This document shows positions 26,502-35,508 of a stretch of DNA of 64,000 bases, in pieces. The position numbers and the translations under genes were made by a program. The notes below the pieces were generated by a model, which saw only the letters and a list, made by a program, of their open reading frames with translations, searched no databases and was not told the origin of the DNA. This DNA is from Falsiroseomonas tokyonensis (lineage in GTDB: Bacteria > Pseudomonadota > Alphaproteobacteria > Acetobacterales > Acetobacteraceae), in contig NZ_JAFNJS010000001.1 in assembly GCF_019024325.1 (NCBI RefSeq), positions 682,001 to 746,000 on the forward strand, in the 5' to 3' direction. Each line of letters begins with the position of its first letter. The stretch's first letter is position 1.

Positions 26502-28025
26502 TCAGGTTTCCAGCATCCGGCGCAGCAGCTCGACATCTTCCGCAAACGCGCTGTCGGCCTGCATCAGCTCGGCCACGCGGCTGACGGCGTGCATCACGGT
26601 GGTGTGGTCGCGCCCACCAAAACGGCGGCCGATCTCGGGCAGGGAACGGCTGGTGAGCTGCTTCGCCAGATACATCGCCACCTGCCGCGGCCGCGCCACG
26701 GCCCGCGCGCGGCGGGGGGAGGACATGTCGGTCAGGCGGATATTGTAGTGTTCCGCCACCCGCTTCTGGATTTCCTCGATCGTCACCCGGCGGTCATGCG
26801 CGCGCAGGATGTCGTGCAGCACCTCCTGCGCGCCTTCCAGAGTCACCGGGCGGCCGAAGAGATTGGCGTGGGCGATCAGCCGGTTCAGCGCGCCTTCCAG
26901 CTCCCGCACGTTGGAGGTGATCTTGTGGGCCAGGAACTCCATCACCTTGACCGGCACCGGCACGCCCTGGGTCTGCGCCTTGGCCTGCAGGATGGAGATG
27001 CGCAGCTCATAGGTGGTGGCATGCAGGTCGGCCACCATCCCGCAGCCCAGCCGGGTGCGCAGGCGGTCCTCGATGCCGGAAAGGTCGGAGGGCGACTTGT
27101 CGGCGGATACAATAATCTGTTTGCCGGCATCGATGAGTGCATTGAAGGTATGGAAGAATTCTTCCTGGGTATTGTCCTTGCCGATCAGGAACTGCAGATC
27201 GTCGATCAGCAGCACATCGACGGAGCGCAGGGATTCCTTGAACTCCATGGTGCTCTGGCTGCGCAGCGCCGCGATGAAGCGGTACATGAACTTCTCGGCG
27301 GACATATAGGCGACGGTCAGCGGCGGCCGTCCATCGGCCACCGCATGTTCGCGGATCGCCCAGGCGCTGGCATGCATCAGGTGCGTCTTGCCCAGCCCAA
27401 CGCCGCCATAGAGGAACAGCGGATTGAAGCCCGGGCTGGCCGGGCGTTCCGCCACGCGCCGCGCGCAGGCATGGGCGAATTCGTTGGGCTTGCCCACCAC
27501 GAAGCTGTCGAAGGTGAAGCGCGGATCCAGCGGCGCGGACCAGTCGCCCCGGCCCTCTGCGGCGCGCGGCTCGGCCGGCCGGCCCAGCGGCTCCGCCAGG
27601 CCCGCGGCCTCCACCGGCTCGGCCAGCTGGCGTGCCGTGATGCGCGCGGATTTACCAGCGTTTTCCGTGGCTTCCATGTCGTGCGCCAGGCCATTCCGCG
27701 GGTCCGTCACGGCCGGCGTCCGTGGCTCCGGCGCGCGGTTTTCCGGCATCACGCGGAAGTCGAGGCGGCGGATGGAGGGCAGTTCGGCCTGCCACAGCGC
27801 GCGCAGCCGGTCGCCGTAATGGCCACGCACCCAGTCGCGCAGGAAGCGGGTGGGCAGCAGGATGATGGCTTCCTCGCCCTGCACGGAGGCAAGCGTCATC
27901 TGCCGCAGCCAGGTGCGGTATTCGACCTCACCCACCTCTTCCTTCAGCCTACCCCGGATGCGTGCCCAGACCTCCGCCAGCTGCGTGGGGGAGGAAGGAG
28001 ACGACGGGCCGACCGCATTCTCCAT
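26502..28025 (-). CDS. dnaA: Chromosomal replication initiator DnaA
   Basis: 507 residues from the ATG at 28025; a GTG nine bases earlier would add three residues. The order is N-terminal oligomerisation domain (EYRTWLRQM, FLRDWVRGHYGDRL), a variable linker of about 70 residues, the AAA+ domain with Walker A GGVGLGKTHL near 207-216 and Walker B VLLIDDLQFL, and the C-terminal DNA-binding domain ending in the DnaA signature GGRDHTTVMHAV. It binds DnaA boxes and opens the origin. It follows rpsT, as in many Alphaproteobacteria, but dnaN is 24 kb away. It is convergent with the catabolic operon. Confidence 0.97.
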   Translation of the reverse strand: MENAVGPSSPSSPTQLAEVWARIRGRLKEEVGEVEYRTWLRQMTLASVQGEEAIILLPTRFLRDWVRGHYGDRLRALWQAELPSIRRLDFRVMPENRAPEPRTPAVTDPRNGLAHDMEATENAGKSARITARQLAEPVEAAGLAEPLGRPAEPRAAEGRGDWSAPLDPRFTFDSFVVGKPNEFAHACARRVAERPASPGFNPLFLYGGVGLGKTHLMHASAWAIREHAVADGRPPLTVAYMSAEKFMYRFIAALRSQSTMEFKESLRSVDVLLIDDLQFLIGKDNTQEEFFHTFNALIDAGKQIIVSADKSPSDLSGIEDRLRTRLGCGMVADLHATTYELRISILQAKAQTQGVPVPVKVMEFLAHKITSNVRELEGALNRLIAHANLFGRPVTLEGAQEVLHDILRAHDRRVTIEEIQKRVAEHYNIRLTDMSSPRRARAVARPRQVAMYLAKQLTSRSLPEIGRRFGGRDHTTVMHAVSRVAELMQADSAFAEDVELLRRMLET

Positions 28026-28370
28026 GTGATGCACCTGCCAACCTCGTGGGCCCTTGCGGGGCGATGTGCATTTGACCGATCGGCTGCGGAGGATCCGGCC
28101 GCGAAAGACAGGCGCGCGGCTCCTGGGGGATGAGCGCGACTGGTCCGAAGTTACCGCGACGCGCTTGGCCGGCGCAAATGATTACTGGTGGATTCGAAGA
28201 TCGCCTCGCGGCCAATCCAAGTAGTCACGCACCCGCAGCGATGACATTTCGAAACAGAAACAGCAAGCAGCCCGCTATCTCTGCAGGTTGCTTGTCATTC
28301 GTGTCAAAATCTTGAAAGCTGGAGAGGGCCCGTGGTCCCGCCGCACCAGGCGGCGGGCCGGACGGCCTGG
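28026..28370. other. 345-bp rpsT-dnaA intergenic region
   Basis: This stretch should contain the rpsT terminator and the dnaA promoter. On the minus strand a TTGACA hexamer ends at 28302, but no good -10 follows at 16-18 bp. I see no TTATCCACA-type DnaA boxes, no AT-rich unwinding element and no CtrA TTAA-N7-TTAA site, so an origin is not supported. The part at 28180-28320 is less GC-rich than its surroundings, as expected for a promoter. Confidence 0.5.
28337..28357 (-). terminator. rpsT terminator-like hairpin
   Basis: A perfect 8-bp stem CCCGCCGC/GCGGCGGG with a 5-base loop lies 14 bp past the rpsT stop. No immediate T-run follows; TTTC and ATTTT appear only 20-30 bases further on. It is probably a terminator or a 3'-end stabiliser for the short rpsT mRNA. 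Confidence 0.45.
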
Positions 28371-28649
28371 TCAGGCCTGAGCGGTCGCGCCCAGCGCCTT
28401 GATGCGCGCCGAAAGCCGGGACAGCTTGCGGGCGACGGTATTGTCGTGGAAGACGCCCTTGTCGGCGGCGCGCTGCAGCTCGGGCTGCGCCGCGCGGAAG
28501 GCTTCCTGCGCGACCGTCTTGTCACCGCCGGCGATCGCCAGCTCGACCTTGCGCAGGAAACCGCGAACGCGCGAGCGGCGCGCGCGATTGCGCTCCGTGC
28601 GCTTTTCGGTCTGGCGGATGCGCTTGCGCGCGGAAGCCGTGTTCGCCAT
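28371..28649 (-). CDS. rpsT: 30S ribosomal protein S20
   Basis: 92 residues, very basic, starting [17 protein letters not shown] and ending in the KALGATAQA tail, all typical of S20, which binds the 5' domain of 16S rRNA early in 30S assembly. The ATG at 28649 is chosen because S20 begins with MAN; in-frame upstream residues are leader. A consensus-like promoter and a short hairpin (28687-28702) lie in the 5' leader. Confidence 0.97.
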   Translation of the reverse strand: MANTASARKRIRQTEKRTERNRARRSRVRGFLRKVELAIAGGDKTVAQEAFRAAQPELQRAADKGVFHDNTVARKLSRLSARIKALGATAQA

Positions 28650-28715
28650 GGCGTCTTGTTCTGACCAGTCAAAAGTTTCGGAGGCCGGTGGCACGCGCCA
28701 CCAGCGAAGGCCGGG

Positions 28716-28745
28716 TTACTACCCTTTGGGCCGCGCGGGAGTCAA
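28716..28745 (-). promoter_or_regulatory. Putative sigma-70-type promoter of rpsT
   Basis: On the minus strand TTGACT (28745-28740) and TAGTAA (28721-28716) are spaced by 18 bp, upstream of rpsT with room for a 60-nt leader. The -35 is near consensus and the -10 is weak, which is common in GC-rich alphaproteobacteria. Confidence 0.4.
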
Positions 28746-28781
28746 TGCACGGCTTTCGCGAGCCACCCGGCCGGCCGGATT

Positions 28782-29558
28782 CTAGCGGTTGCGGAAGGCC
28801 GGCTTCCGCTTCTCGGCGAAGGCGGACATGCCTTCCTTCTGGTCGTCGGTGGCGAAAAGGGACTGGAACAGCCGGCGCTCCAGCCGCACGCCCTCGCGCA
28901 GCGTCGTCTCGAAGGCGGCGTTCACTGCCTCCTTCGCCATGGCGACGGAGGGGGCGGAGAGGCTGGCGATCTTCTCACCCATCTTCAGCGCCTCCGGAAG
29001 CAGGTCGGCCACCGGCACCACGCGGGCCACCAGGTTGGCGCGCTCCGCCTCCGCCGCATCCATCATGCGGGCGGTCAGGATCATCTCCATGGCCTTGGAC
29101 TTGCCGATGGCGCGTGTCAGGCGCTGGCTGCCGCCGGCGCCGGGGATGACGCCCAGGTTGATCTCCGGCTGGCCGAATTTCGCGTTGTCGGCGGCCAGGA
29201 TCAGGTCGCACATCATGGCCAGCTCGCAGCCGCCACCCAGGGCGAAGCCCGCCACCGCGGCGATCACCGGCTTCTGGATGCGCAGCACATCCTCCCACCG
29301 CTTGCCGATGAAATCGTCGAAGTAGATCGCGGGGAAGTCGCGGTCTTTCATCTCCTTGATATCCGCGCCGGCGGCAAAAGCCTTCTCGGAGCCCGTGACG
29401 ACGATGGCGCCCACCGCGGGGTCCGCATCGTAGGCCCGCAGCGCCTCGCCCAGCTCCGTCATCAGCTGGTCGCAGAGCGCATTCAGCGCCTTGGGGCGGT
29501 TCAGGGTGATGACACCGACCCGGCCCTGCGTCTCGACCAGGATCATCTCATAGGCCAT
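28782..29558 (-). CDS. Enoyl-CoA hydratase (short-chain, crotonase family)
   Basis: 258 residues, the exact size of short-chain enoyl-CoA hydratases of beta-oxidation. The oxyanion-hole segment [10 protein letters not shown] and the [15 protein letters not shown] block are intact. The two catalytic glutamates are in place: one in [10 protein letters not shown]-type context and one in [13 protein letters not shown]. It hydrates trans-2-enoyl-CoA to L-3-hydroxyacyl-CoA. It lies between rpsT and mutM and probably has its own promoter upstream of 29558. Confidence 0.93.
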   Translation of the reverse strand: MAYEMILVETQGRVGVITLNRPKALNALCDQLMTELGEALRAYDADPAVGAIVVTGSEKAFAAGADIKEMKDRDFPAIYFDDFIGKRWEDVLRIQKPVIAAVAGFALGGGCELAMMCDLILAADNAKFGQPEINLGVIPGAGGSQRLTRAIGKSKAMEMILTARMMDAAEAERANLVARVVPVADLLPEALKMGEKIASLSAPSVAMAKEAVNAAFETTLREGVRLERRLFQSLFATDDQKEGMSAFAEKRKPAFRNR

Positions 29559-29609
29559 GCGCCATCTCCCCCGCTTGCCCTTAAGCGGTAGCGCACCCGG
29601 CGAAACCGC

Positions 29610-30509
29610 TCAACGCTGCGTGCGCGCGCAATAGAAGGTGCTGCGCCCGGACTGCACGATGCGGGACACGCCCGCGCAGCCGGCCCCCGGCCCGGGGCAG
29701 AGCGGGCAGGGCTGGCCCTCCCGGTCATAGACGGAAAAGCGGTCCTGGAACCGGCCGAGTTCCCCATCCGCCCGCACATAATCCCGCAGGCTGGACCCGC
29801 CAGCGCCGATCGCCTCCTCCAGCACCGCCTTGATGGCCGGCGCCAAGCGCTGCGCCCGGGCGCCCGGCACCGTCGCGGCCTCCCGCCTCGGGGAGATCCG
29901 CGCCCGGAACAGCGCCTCCGCCACATAGATATTGCCGAGGCCCGCCACCACGCGCTGGTCCAGCAGCGCCGCCTTGATCGGCGTCCGCTTGCCCACCAGC
30001 GACGCCGCCAGGCTCGCCGCCGTGAAGTCCGGCTCCAGGGGCTCCGGCCCCATCCCGGCCAGCAGCTTGTGAGCATCCTCGGCGGCCGTCGGCACCAGGT
30101 CGACACTGCCGAAGCGGCGCGGATCGACGAAGCCGACGCGGGTGCCGTCCTCCGTCTCCATCACCAGGTGCTCATGCGCCTCCGGCGGCTGGTTGTGGCC
30201 CCGGGCGTCCGAGAACACGCCCTGCGGCCCCATGAAGGGCACCACGGGCCCCGCCACCGGCCGCGCCACCATCCGCCCCGACATGCCGAGATGGATCAGC
30301 AGGCTTTCGGCCGTATCCAGCCGCGCCAGCATGTATTTGCCGCGCCGCCGGAAGCCGGTGACCCGCGCCCCCGTCAGACGCCCCGCCAGCCCCGCCGGAA
30401 AGGGCCAGCGCAGCCCCTCCCGGTTCGTCTCGGCCCTGCTGATGCGCCGCCCCTCGAGCACCGCCCGAAGCCCCCGCATCACCGTCTCCACCTCCGGCAA
30501 TTCCGGCAT
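29610..30509 (-). CDS. mutM: Formamidopyrimidine-DNA glycosylase (Fpg)
   Basis: 299 residues. It starts [10 protein letters not shown], giving the N-terminal proline nucleophile and Glu3 after Met removal. The conserved RRGKYML lysine, the [10 protein letters not shown] region and helix-two-turn-helix ([12 protein letters not shown]) are present, and the C-terminal zinc finger CPLC...FYCARTQR is complete. It excises 8-oxoguanine and formamidopyrimidines. It is slightly longer than usual because of a glycine/proline-rich insert near residues 85-105 ([13 protein letters not shown]). It is divergent from ubiE, an arrangement conserved in alphaproteobacteria. Confidence 0.96.
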   Translation of the reverse strand: MPELPEVETVMRGLRAVLEGRRISRAETNREGLRWPFPAGLAGRLTGARVTGFRRRGKYMLARLDTAESLLIHLGMSGRMVARPVAGPVVPFMGPQGVFSDARGHNQPPEAHEHLVMETEDGTRVGFVDPRRFGSVDLVPTAAEDAHKLLAGMGPEPLEPDFTAASLAASLVGKRTPIKAALLDQRVVAGLGNIYVAEALFRARISPRREAATVPGARAQRLAPAIKAVLEEAIGAGGSSLRDYVRADGELGRFQDRFSVYDREGQPCPLCPGPGAGCAGVSRIVQSGRSTFYCARTQR

Positions 30510-30635
30510 TTTTTCCTCGGGCTGCCGCGGTCGTGAGGCACAGCGGGGCGCTGCATCCTGGAGCGGCGATGCCATCTGTCATCGCGCTGGGGCGTGCTAC
30601 TGGCAAGGCTGCCGCCAAAGGGGCAAGGTGCGACG

Positions 30636-31373
30636 ATGAGCGACACAACCGATTTCGGCTTCCGCGAGGTGCCCCGCACCCAGAAGGCCTCCATGGTGCG
30701 GGAGGTCTTCGAAAGCGTGGCCCCCCGCTACGACCTGATGAACGACCTGATGTCGCTGGGCATCCACCGCATCTGGAAGCGGATCTTTGTTAATTCCATC
30801 GCGGCCTCGCCGCGGGAGACGCTGCTGGATCTGGCCGGCGGCACGGGCGACATCGCCTTCGGCGCGCTGGCCCGCGGCGCCAAGCGGGTGATCCTGACCG
30901 ACGTGAACCCGGCCATGCTGGAGGTCGCCCAGAAGCGGGCGCTGGACCGCGGCATCACCACCGGCCTCGACTTCGCCGTGGTGGATGCCGAGCACATCCC
31001 GCTGCCGGACCGCTCGGTGGAGAAGGTCTCCATCGCCTTCGGCCTGCGTAACTGCACGGACAAGTCCGCGGTGCTGCGCGAGGCCCGCCGCGTGCTGCGC
31101 CCCGGCGGCCGCTTCCACTGCCTGGAATTCTCGAAAGTCGCGATCGAGCCGCTGGCGAAAGTCTACGATGTCTGGTCGTTCAAGGTGCTGCCCGAGATCG
31201 GCGCCCGCGTCGCCAAGGACCGCGACAGCTACGAATACCTGGCCGAATCCATCCGCCGCTTCCCGGACCAGGAAACGCTGGAAGACATGATGCGCGACGC
31301 CGGGCTGGAACGCGTGGCGCATCGCAACCTCTCGGGTGGCATTGTCGCCATCCATTCAGGATGGCGCCTGTAG
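30636..31373 (+). CDS. ubiE: Ubiquinone/menaquinone C-methyltransferase
   Basis: 245 residues, a class I SAM methyltransferase that C-methylates the demethylated benzoquinol intermediate in ubiquinone biosynthesis. VAPRYDLMNDLMSLGIHRIWK is the family N-terminal signature, LDLAGGTGDIA is the SAM loop, and FGLRNCTDK and the C-terminal NLSGGIVAIHSGWR are typical. The ATG at 30636 is preceded by GGGGCAAGG. In most relatives ubiB follows; here a thioesterase gene overlaps its end by 13 bp. Confidence 0.96.
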   Translation: MSDTTDFGFREVPRTQKASMVREVFESVAPRYDLMNDLMSLGIHRIWKRIFVNSIAASPRETLLDLAGGTGDIAFGALARGAKRVILTDVNPAMLEVAQKRALDRGITTGLDFAVVDAEHIPLPDRSVEKVSIAFGLRNCTDKSAVLREARRVLRPGGRFHCLEFSKVAIEPLAKVYDVWSFKVLPEIGARVAKDRDSYEYLAESIRRFPDQETLEDMMRDAGLERVAHRNLSGGIVAIHSGWRL

Positions 31374-31813
31374 TGCAGCCGCGGGACCCGGAGTTCCGGG
31401 CCCGCATCGCGGCCGCCTTCGCCGCCCAGGGGCTGATGGCCACGCTGGGCGGCCGCCTGGTGGCCATGGAGCCCGGCCGCTGCACCATCGAGGCCGATTT
31501 CGCCCCCGGCCTGACCCAGCATCACGGCCTGTTCCATGCCGGCGTACTGACCACCCTGGCCGACAATGCCTGCGGCTTCGCCGCCATGTCCCTGCTGCCG
31601 CCGGGCGGGGAGGTGCTGAGCGTGGAATTTAAGACCAGCTTCCTGCGCCCCGCCTCCGGCCTGGTGGCGGTGGCGCGCGGCGAGGTGCTGAAGCCCGGCC
31701 GCACCCTCACCTTCTGCCGCGCGGACATTTTTGTGCGCGATGCTGCCGGGGCGGAAACGCTCGTGGCGACCATGCTCGCCACCATGATCGCCGCGGCGCC
31801 CGAGGCCCGTTGA
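31361..31813 (+). CDS. PaaI-family hotdog-fold thioesterase
   Basis: 150 residues with the hotdog fold. LTQHHGLFHAGVLTTLADNACG holds the HGG-like motif and catalytic acidic residue of PaaI/YbgC-type acyl-CoA thioesterases, and VEFKTSFLRPA is the family's second block. It hydrolyses an acyl-CoA or aryl-CoA. The start overlaps the end of ubiE by 13 bp, so it depends on ubiE transcription. It ends 3 bp from the convergent Bug protein gene. Confidence 0.88.
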   Translation: MAPVVQPRDPEFRARIAAAFAAQGLMATLGGRLVAMEPGRCTIEADFAPGLTQHHGLFHAGVLTTLADNACGFAAMSLLPPGGEVLSVEFKTSFLRPASGLVAVARGEVLKPGRTLTFCRADIFVRDAAGAETLVATMLATMIAAAPEAR

Positions 31814-31816
31814 GCG

Positions 31817-32785
31817 CTATTCCAGCCGCAGCCCGATGCGCCGGATCACCGGCTCCCAGGTCGCCCGCTCCGCCGCCAGGTACTGCGCCAGATGCGCGGG
31901 ACCGCTGCGCGCCGGCAGGGCGCCGATGCGGGCGAGCGCGCCGCGCACCTGTTCGTCTGTCAGCGCCTCCGCCACCGCCTCCGACAGGCGCTCCAAAATG
32001 GCTTGCGGGGTGCCGGCCGGGGCCAGCAGCGCCTGGAAGTTCCGCACCACCAGCGCCGGATAGCCGAGCTCCGCCGTGGTCGGGATGGCGGGCGCCAGTG
32101 GCAGCCGCGCATCGGAGGTGACGGCCAGCGCCCGCACCCGCCCCGCCTCCACCAGCGGCAGCACGGCGGAGACATCGCCGAACAGCGCCTCGATCTTGCC
32201 GCCGACCAGGTCCGGCAGGGCGGCGCCGGTGCCCCGATAGGGCACATGTTCCAGCCGGATGCCGGCGAGCTCGGAAAACAGTTCCAGCGCCAGGTGCGGC
32301 GTGGTGCCGATGCCGGCGGAGCCCAGGTTCAGCGCCCCCGGCCGCGCCTTGGCCAGGGCTACGAAGCCCGCCAGGTCCGCCGCCGGCAGGTCCTTTGTCA
32401 CCGCCAGGATCTGCGGGCTGTCGGCGATCAAGGCCACCGGCGCCAGCGCCCGCAGCGGGTCCGGCGCATCCGCCGCGCCGGCCGCCGGCGCGATCACCAG
32501 TGGGCCGGGCGAGCCGACCAGCAGCGTATAGCCATCCGGCCGCGCCGCCGCGACGACGCGGGCGCCGACCAGCCCGCCGGCGCCTGCGCGGTTCTCCACC
32601 ACCACCGCCTGGCCGAGCCGCCGGCGCATTCCCTCCGCCACCGGCCGCGCCACATTGTCCACGGGGCCGCCCGGGGCAAAAGGCACCACCAGCACGATGG
32701 GCCGCTGCGGCCAGGCCTCCTGGGCCCGCGCGACAAGGGGCGTGGTCAGCGTCGCCGCCAGGATGCCGCGCCGGGTGATCTGCAT
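31817..32785 (-). CDS. Bug/TctC-family periplasmic binding protein (1)
   Basis: 322 residues with a twin-arginine leader (ITRRGILAA..ARAQ) for export. The mature part begins WPQRPIVLVVPFAPGG, the standard Bug start, and carries GGLVGARVV, VPYRGTGAALPDLVGG and PTTAELGYPAL, the loops that clamp a small carboxylate by water-mediated contacts. It is the last gene of the leftward operon starting at the GST gene. No TctA/TctB membrane subunits lie in the window, so it either shares a distant permease or works as a sensor. Confidence 0.88.
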   Translation of the reverse strand: MQITRRGILAATLTTPLVARAQEAWPQRPIVLVVPFAPGGPVDNVARPVAEGMRRRLGQAVVVENRAGAGGLVGARVVAAARPDGYTLLVGSPGPLVIAPAAGAADAPDPLRALAPVALIADSPQILAVTKDLPAADLAGFVALAKARPGALNLGSAGIGTTPHLALELFSELAGIRLEHVPYRGTGAALPDLVGGKIEALFGDVSAVLPLVEAGRVRALAVTSDARLPLAPAIPTTAELGYPALVVRNFQALLAPAGTPQAILERLSEAVAEALTDEQVRGALARIGALPARSGPAHLAQYLAAERATWEPVIRRIGLRLE

Positions 32786-32796
32786 GGCTCTTCTCC

Positions 32797-33567
32797 TCAG
32801 CGCCCCTTGAAGACAGGCTTGCGCTTCTCCGCGAAGGCGCGCAGCGCCTCCTGCGTATCCTCGGTCGAGGCCAGCGCCACGGTCTGCGACTGCTCGTAGC
32901 GATAGCCCTCATGCAGCGGCAGGTCCTCGGTCACCTGGAAACTCCGCTTCGCCGCCCGCACCGCCAGCGGCACCTTTTGGGCGATCTCCGCGGCGATGCC
33001 TTGGGCCGCTTCCACTACCTTCTCGCGCGGCACGCAGACGGAAGCCGCGTTCATCCGGTACAGCTCCGGCCCGGTGATGCGGCGCGCGGTATAGATCATC
33101 AGCCGCGCATCGGATTCACCGAGGTGCCGGCGGACATGCTTCACGCCACCGGCCAGGCCCACATCGACCTCGGTCATGGACAAAAAGGATTCCTCGGCGA
33201 CGACCAGGATGTCGCAGCACAGCGCCAGCACGCAGCCGGCACCGATGGCCGCGCCATTCACCGCGGCGATCACCGGCTTCTCGCATTCCAGCACGCAGTC
33301 GAAGCCCGCGCGCACCAGGCGGTTGTGGCGCGGGAAGGCGCCGGGCGCGCTGCGATCCGGCCGATCCTTCAGATCCGCCCCGGCGGAAAACGTCTTGCCC
33401 GCGCCGGTCAGCACGATCGCGCGCACATCGTCCCGGTCGTGGAGCTCGTCGAAGATCCGGACAATCTCCTCCCGGAAGGCGCCGTTCTGCGCATTCACCG
33501 GGGCGCGATCGATGGTCACCGTCGCGACGAAATCCGCCACGTCCAGGCGCAAAGTCGAAAAGCTCAT
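32797..33567 (-). CDS. Enoyl-CoA hydratase/isomerase family protein
   Basis: 256 residues, crotonase fold. TFSAGADLKDR and NGAAIGAGCVLALCCDI form the oxyanion hole. Where the usual hydratase has Glu in GGGCEL, this one reads IGAGCVLAL, lacking that catalytic glutamate; SMTEVDVGLAGGVKHV still supplies the second one. It is therefore more likely an isomerase, hydrolase or lyase of the superfamily than a plain hydratase. It is flanked by Bug protein genes, overlapping the upstream one by ATGA, which ties it to breakdown of the acid they bind. Confidence 0.85.
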   Translation of the reverse strand: MSFSTLRLDVADFVATVTIDRAPVNAQNGAFREEIVRIFDELHDRDDVRAIVLTGAGKTFSAGADLKDRPDRSAPGAFPRHNRLVRAGFDCVLECEKPVIAAVNGAAIGAGCVLALCCDILVVAEESFLSMTEVDVGLAGGVKHVRRHLGESDARLMIYTARRITGPELYRMNAASVCVPREKVVEAAQGIAAEIAQKVPLAVRAAKRSFQVTEDLPLHEGYRYEQSQTVALASTEDTQEALRAFAEKRKPVFKGR

Positions 33568-34541
33568 TCCACGCGTATCCCTGCCGCCTCGATCACCTGT
33601 TTCCACCGCGCGCTTTCCGCGCGGATCGTCGCGGCCAGCGCCTCGGGCGAGGAGGGTGTCGCCTCCTCGCCCAGCTCCTCCATCCGCGCCAGATAGTCCG
33701 GGCGGCGCAGGATGCCGACGATCACCTCGTTCAGCCGCGCCACCACCGGCGCGGGCGTGCCGCCGGTCGCGGCGATGTAGTTGAAGGGCGCGGCATCGAA
33801 GCCCGCCAGCGTCTCTGCAATCGCCGGGATTTCCGGCGCCAGCTTGGACCGCTCCGGCGTGGTGACGCCCAGCGCCCGCAGCCGCCCGTCGCGCGCCTGC
33901 GGCAGAAGGACGGAGAGCGTGTCCAGCGCCATGGAGACGGTGCCCCCCAGCAGGTCCGTCATCGCCGCGGAGGTGCCGCGATAGGGCACATGGGTGATGT
34001 CGATCTGCGCCATGTATTTCAGCAGCTCCCCCGCCAGGTGCGAGGAGGAGCCGACGCCGGAGGAGGCGAAGGTCAGCGTGCCCGGCCGCGCCTTGGCCAG
34101 CGCGATCAGCTCCGCCAGGTTGCGCGCGGGGACAGAGGGATGCACCACCAGCAGGTTCGGCGCGCGCTTGTAGCCGGAGACCGGCGCGAAATCCTTGATC
34201 GGGTCATAGGGCACGCTGCGCATCAGATGCGGGCTGATGATCTGCGGCGCCGGCGTGCCGTAGAGCAGCGTATGCCCATCCGCCGCGGCGCGTGCCACCG
34301 CCTGCGCGCCGATGGTCGCCGCCCCGCCCGGGCGGTTTTCCACCACCACGGGCTGGCCCAGCGGCCCGGCCATGGCCTCCGCCAGCTGGCGGGCGGAGGC
34401 GTCGGCGGAACCGCCGGCCGCATAGGGCACGATCATCCGCAGCGGACGGTTCGGGAAGGCCTGGGCCCTGGCGGCAGGGCCGAGGAAGGGCGTGGCCAGG
34501 CCGGCGGCGAGCGCGGCGCGACGGGTGATGGCGGGGCTCAT
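33564..34541 (-). CDS. Bug/TctC-family periplasmic binding protein (2)
   Basis: 325 residues. The twin-arginine leader ITRRAALAAGLATPFLG ends at ARAQ. FPNRPLRMIVPYAAGGSAD, VENRPGGAATIGAQAVA and HVPYRGTSAAMTDLLGG are the ligand-binding loops. It overlaps the enoyl-CoA hydratase-like gene downstream and the next Bug gene upstream, each as ATGA. It is one of three consecutive Bug genes, which suggests binding proteins for related acids rather than redundant copies. Confidence 0.88.
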   Translation of the reverse strand: MSPAITRRAALAAGLATPFLGPAARAQAFPNRPLRMIVPYAAGGSADASARQLAEAMAGPLGQPVVVENRPGGAATIGAQAVARAAADGHTLLYGTPAPQIISPHLMRSVPYDPIKDFAPVSGYKRAPNLLVVHPSVPARNLAELIALAKARPGTLTFASSGVGSSSHLAGELLKYMAQIDITHVPYRGTSAAMTDLLGGTVSMALDTLSVLLPQARDGRLRALGVTTPERSKLAPEIPAIAETLAGFDAAPFNYIAATGGTPAPVVARLNEVIVGILRRPDYLARMEELGEEATPSSPEALAATIRAESARWKQVIEAAGIRVE

Positions 34542-35503
34542 TGCAGCCGGATCCCGCCGCGCTCGATCACCGGGCCCCAGCGATCATGCTCCGCCCGCAC
34601 CATGGCCTCCAGCGCCTGCGGCGTGCCGCCCAGCTTCTCGATGCCCAGGATCTCGAAGCGGCTGGTCAGCGCCGGCGAATCCAGGATCTCGTTCAGCACC
34701 GTGTTCAGCCGCGCGATGATCTCGGGCGGCGTGCCCGCCGGGGCCAGCAGGTAGTTGAAGCTGGCATCGTGGAAGCCCGGCAGGGTGCGGCCGATCGGCG
34801 GCAGTTCGGGCGCGGCGGCCGCCGGGTCCGCCGTGCTGACGCCCAAAGCCTTCATGCGGCCATCGCGCACCAGCGGCAGCAAGGTCGCGATATTGTCCAT
34901 CATGAAGTCGACGCGCCCGGCCATCACATCCTGCGTCGCCGGCGCGGTGCCGCGGAACGGGATGTGCAGCATCTCCAGCCCCGCCATCTGCCCGAACATG
35001 GCCGCGGCCAGGTGGCCAGAGGAGGCGACGCCGGCGCTGGCATAGGTCAGCCCATCCGGCTTCGACTTGCCGAGCGCGATCAGCCCCGCCACGTCCTGCG
35101 CCGGGAAGTCCGGCCGCACCACCAGCAGTTTCGGCGCCCGCAGGATGGCGATGACGGGCGTAAAATCCTTCTGCGGATCGTAGGGCAGGCTGCGCATCAG
35201 ATGCGGGTTCAGGATCTGCACATTCGGCGTGGCGTAGAGCAGCGTCAGCCCATCCGGCGCCGAGCGTGCCACCGCCTGCGCGCCTATGGTGGTGCCGCCG
35301 CCGGGGCGGTTGTCGATGGTCACCGTCTGGCCCAGCGCCGTGCCCAGCGGTTCCGCCAGCAGCCGGCCCACCGTATCCGCCGCGCCGCCGGGGGCGAAGG
35401 GCACCACCAGGCGCATCGACCGGGTGGGCGCCCATCCTTGCGCGTGGGCCGCCGAAGCAAAACCCAGCGCGGCGCCGGCGAGCAGAAGGGAACGTCGCTG
35501 CAT
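34538..35503 (-). CDS. Bug/TctC-family periplasmic binding protein (3)
   Basis: 321 residues from the ATG at 35503; a TTG nine bases upstream overlaps the preceding stop but is a poorer start. The leader MQRRSLLLAGAALGFASAAHAQ is Tat-like. RLVVPFAPGGAADTVGRLL, NRPGGGTTIGAQAV and IPFRGTAPATQDVMAG mark the binding cleft. It is more like gene 2 than gene 1 in these loops (shared TTIGAQAVAR type block), consistent with tandem duplication inside the operon. Confidence 0.88.
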   Translation of the reverse strand: MQRRSLLLAGAALGFASAAHAQGWAPTRSMRLVVPFAPGGAADTVGRLLAEPLGTALGQTVTIDNRPGGGTTIGAQAVARSAPDGLTLLYATPNVQILNPHLMRSLPYDPQKDFTPVIAILRAPKLLVVRPDFPAQDVAGLIALGKSKPDGLTYASAGVASSGHLAAAMFGQMAGLEMLHIPFRGTAPATQDVMAGRVDFMMDNIATLLPLVRDGRMKALGVSTADPAAAAPELPPIGRTLPGFHDASFNYLLAPAGTPPEIIARLNTVLNEILDSPALTSRFEILGIEKLGGTPQALEAMVRAEHDRWGPVIERGGIRLQ

Positions 35504-35508
35504 GGCGC

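Noticed and set aside
28026-28370. Replication origin beside dnaA
   Set aside because: No DnaA-box cluster, AT-rich unwinding element or CtrA sites are visible; in many alphaproteobacteria the origin is not next to dnaA.
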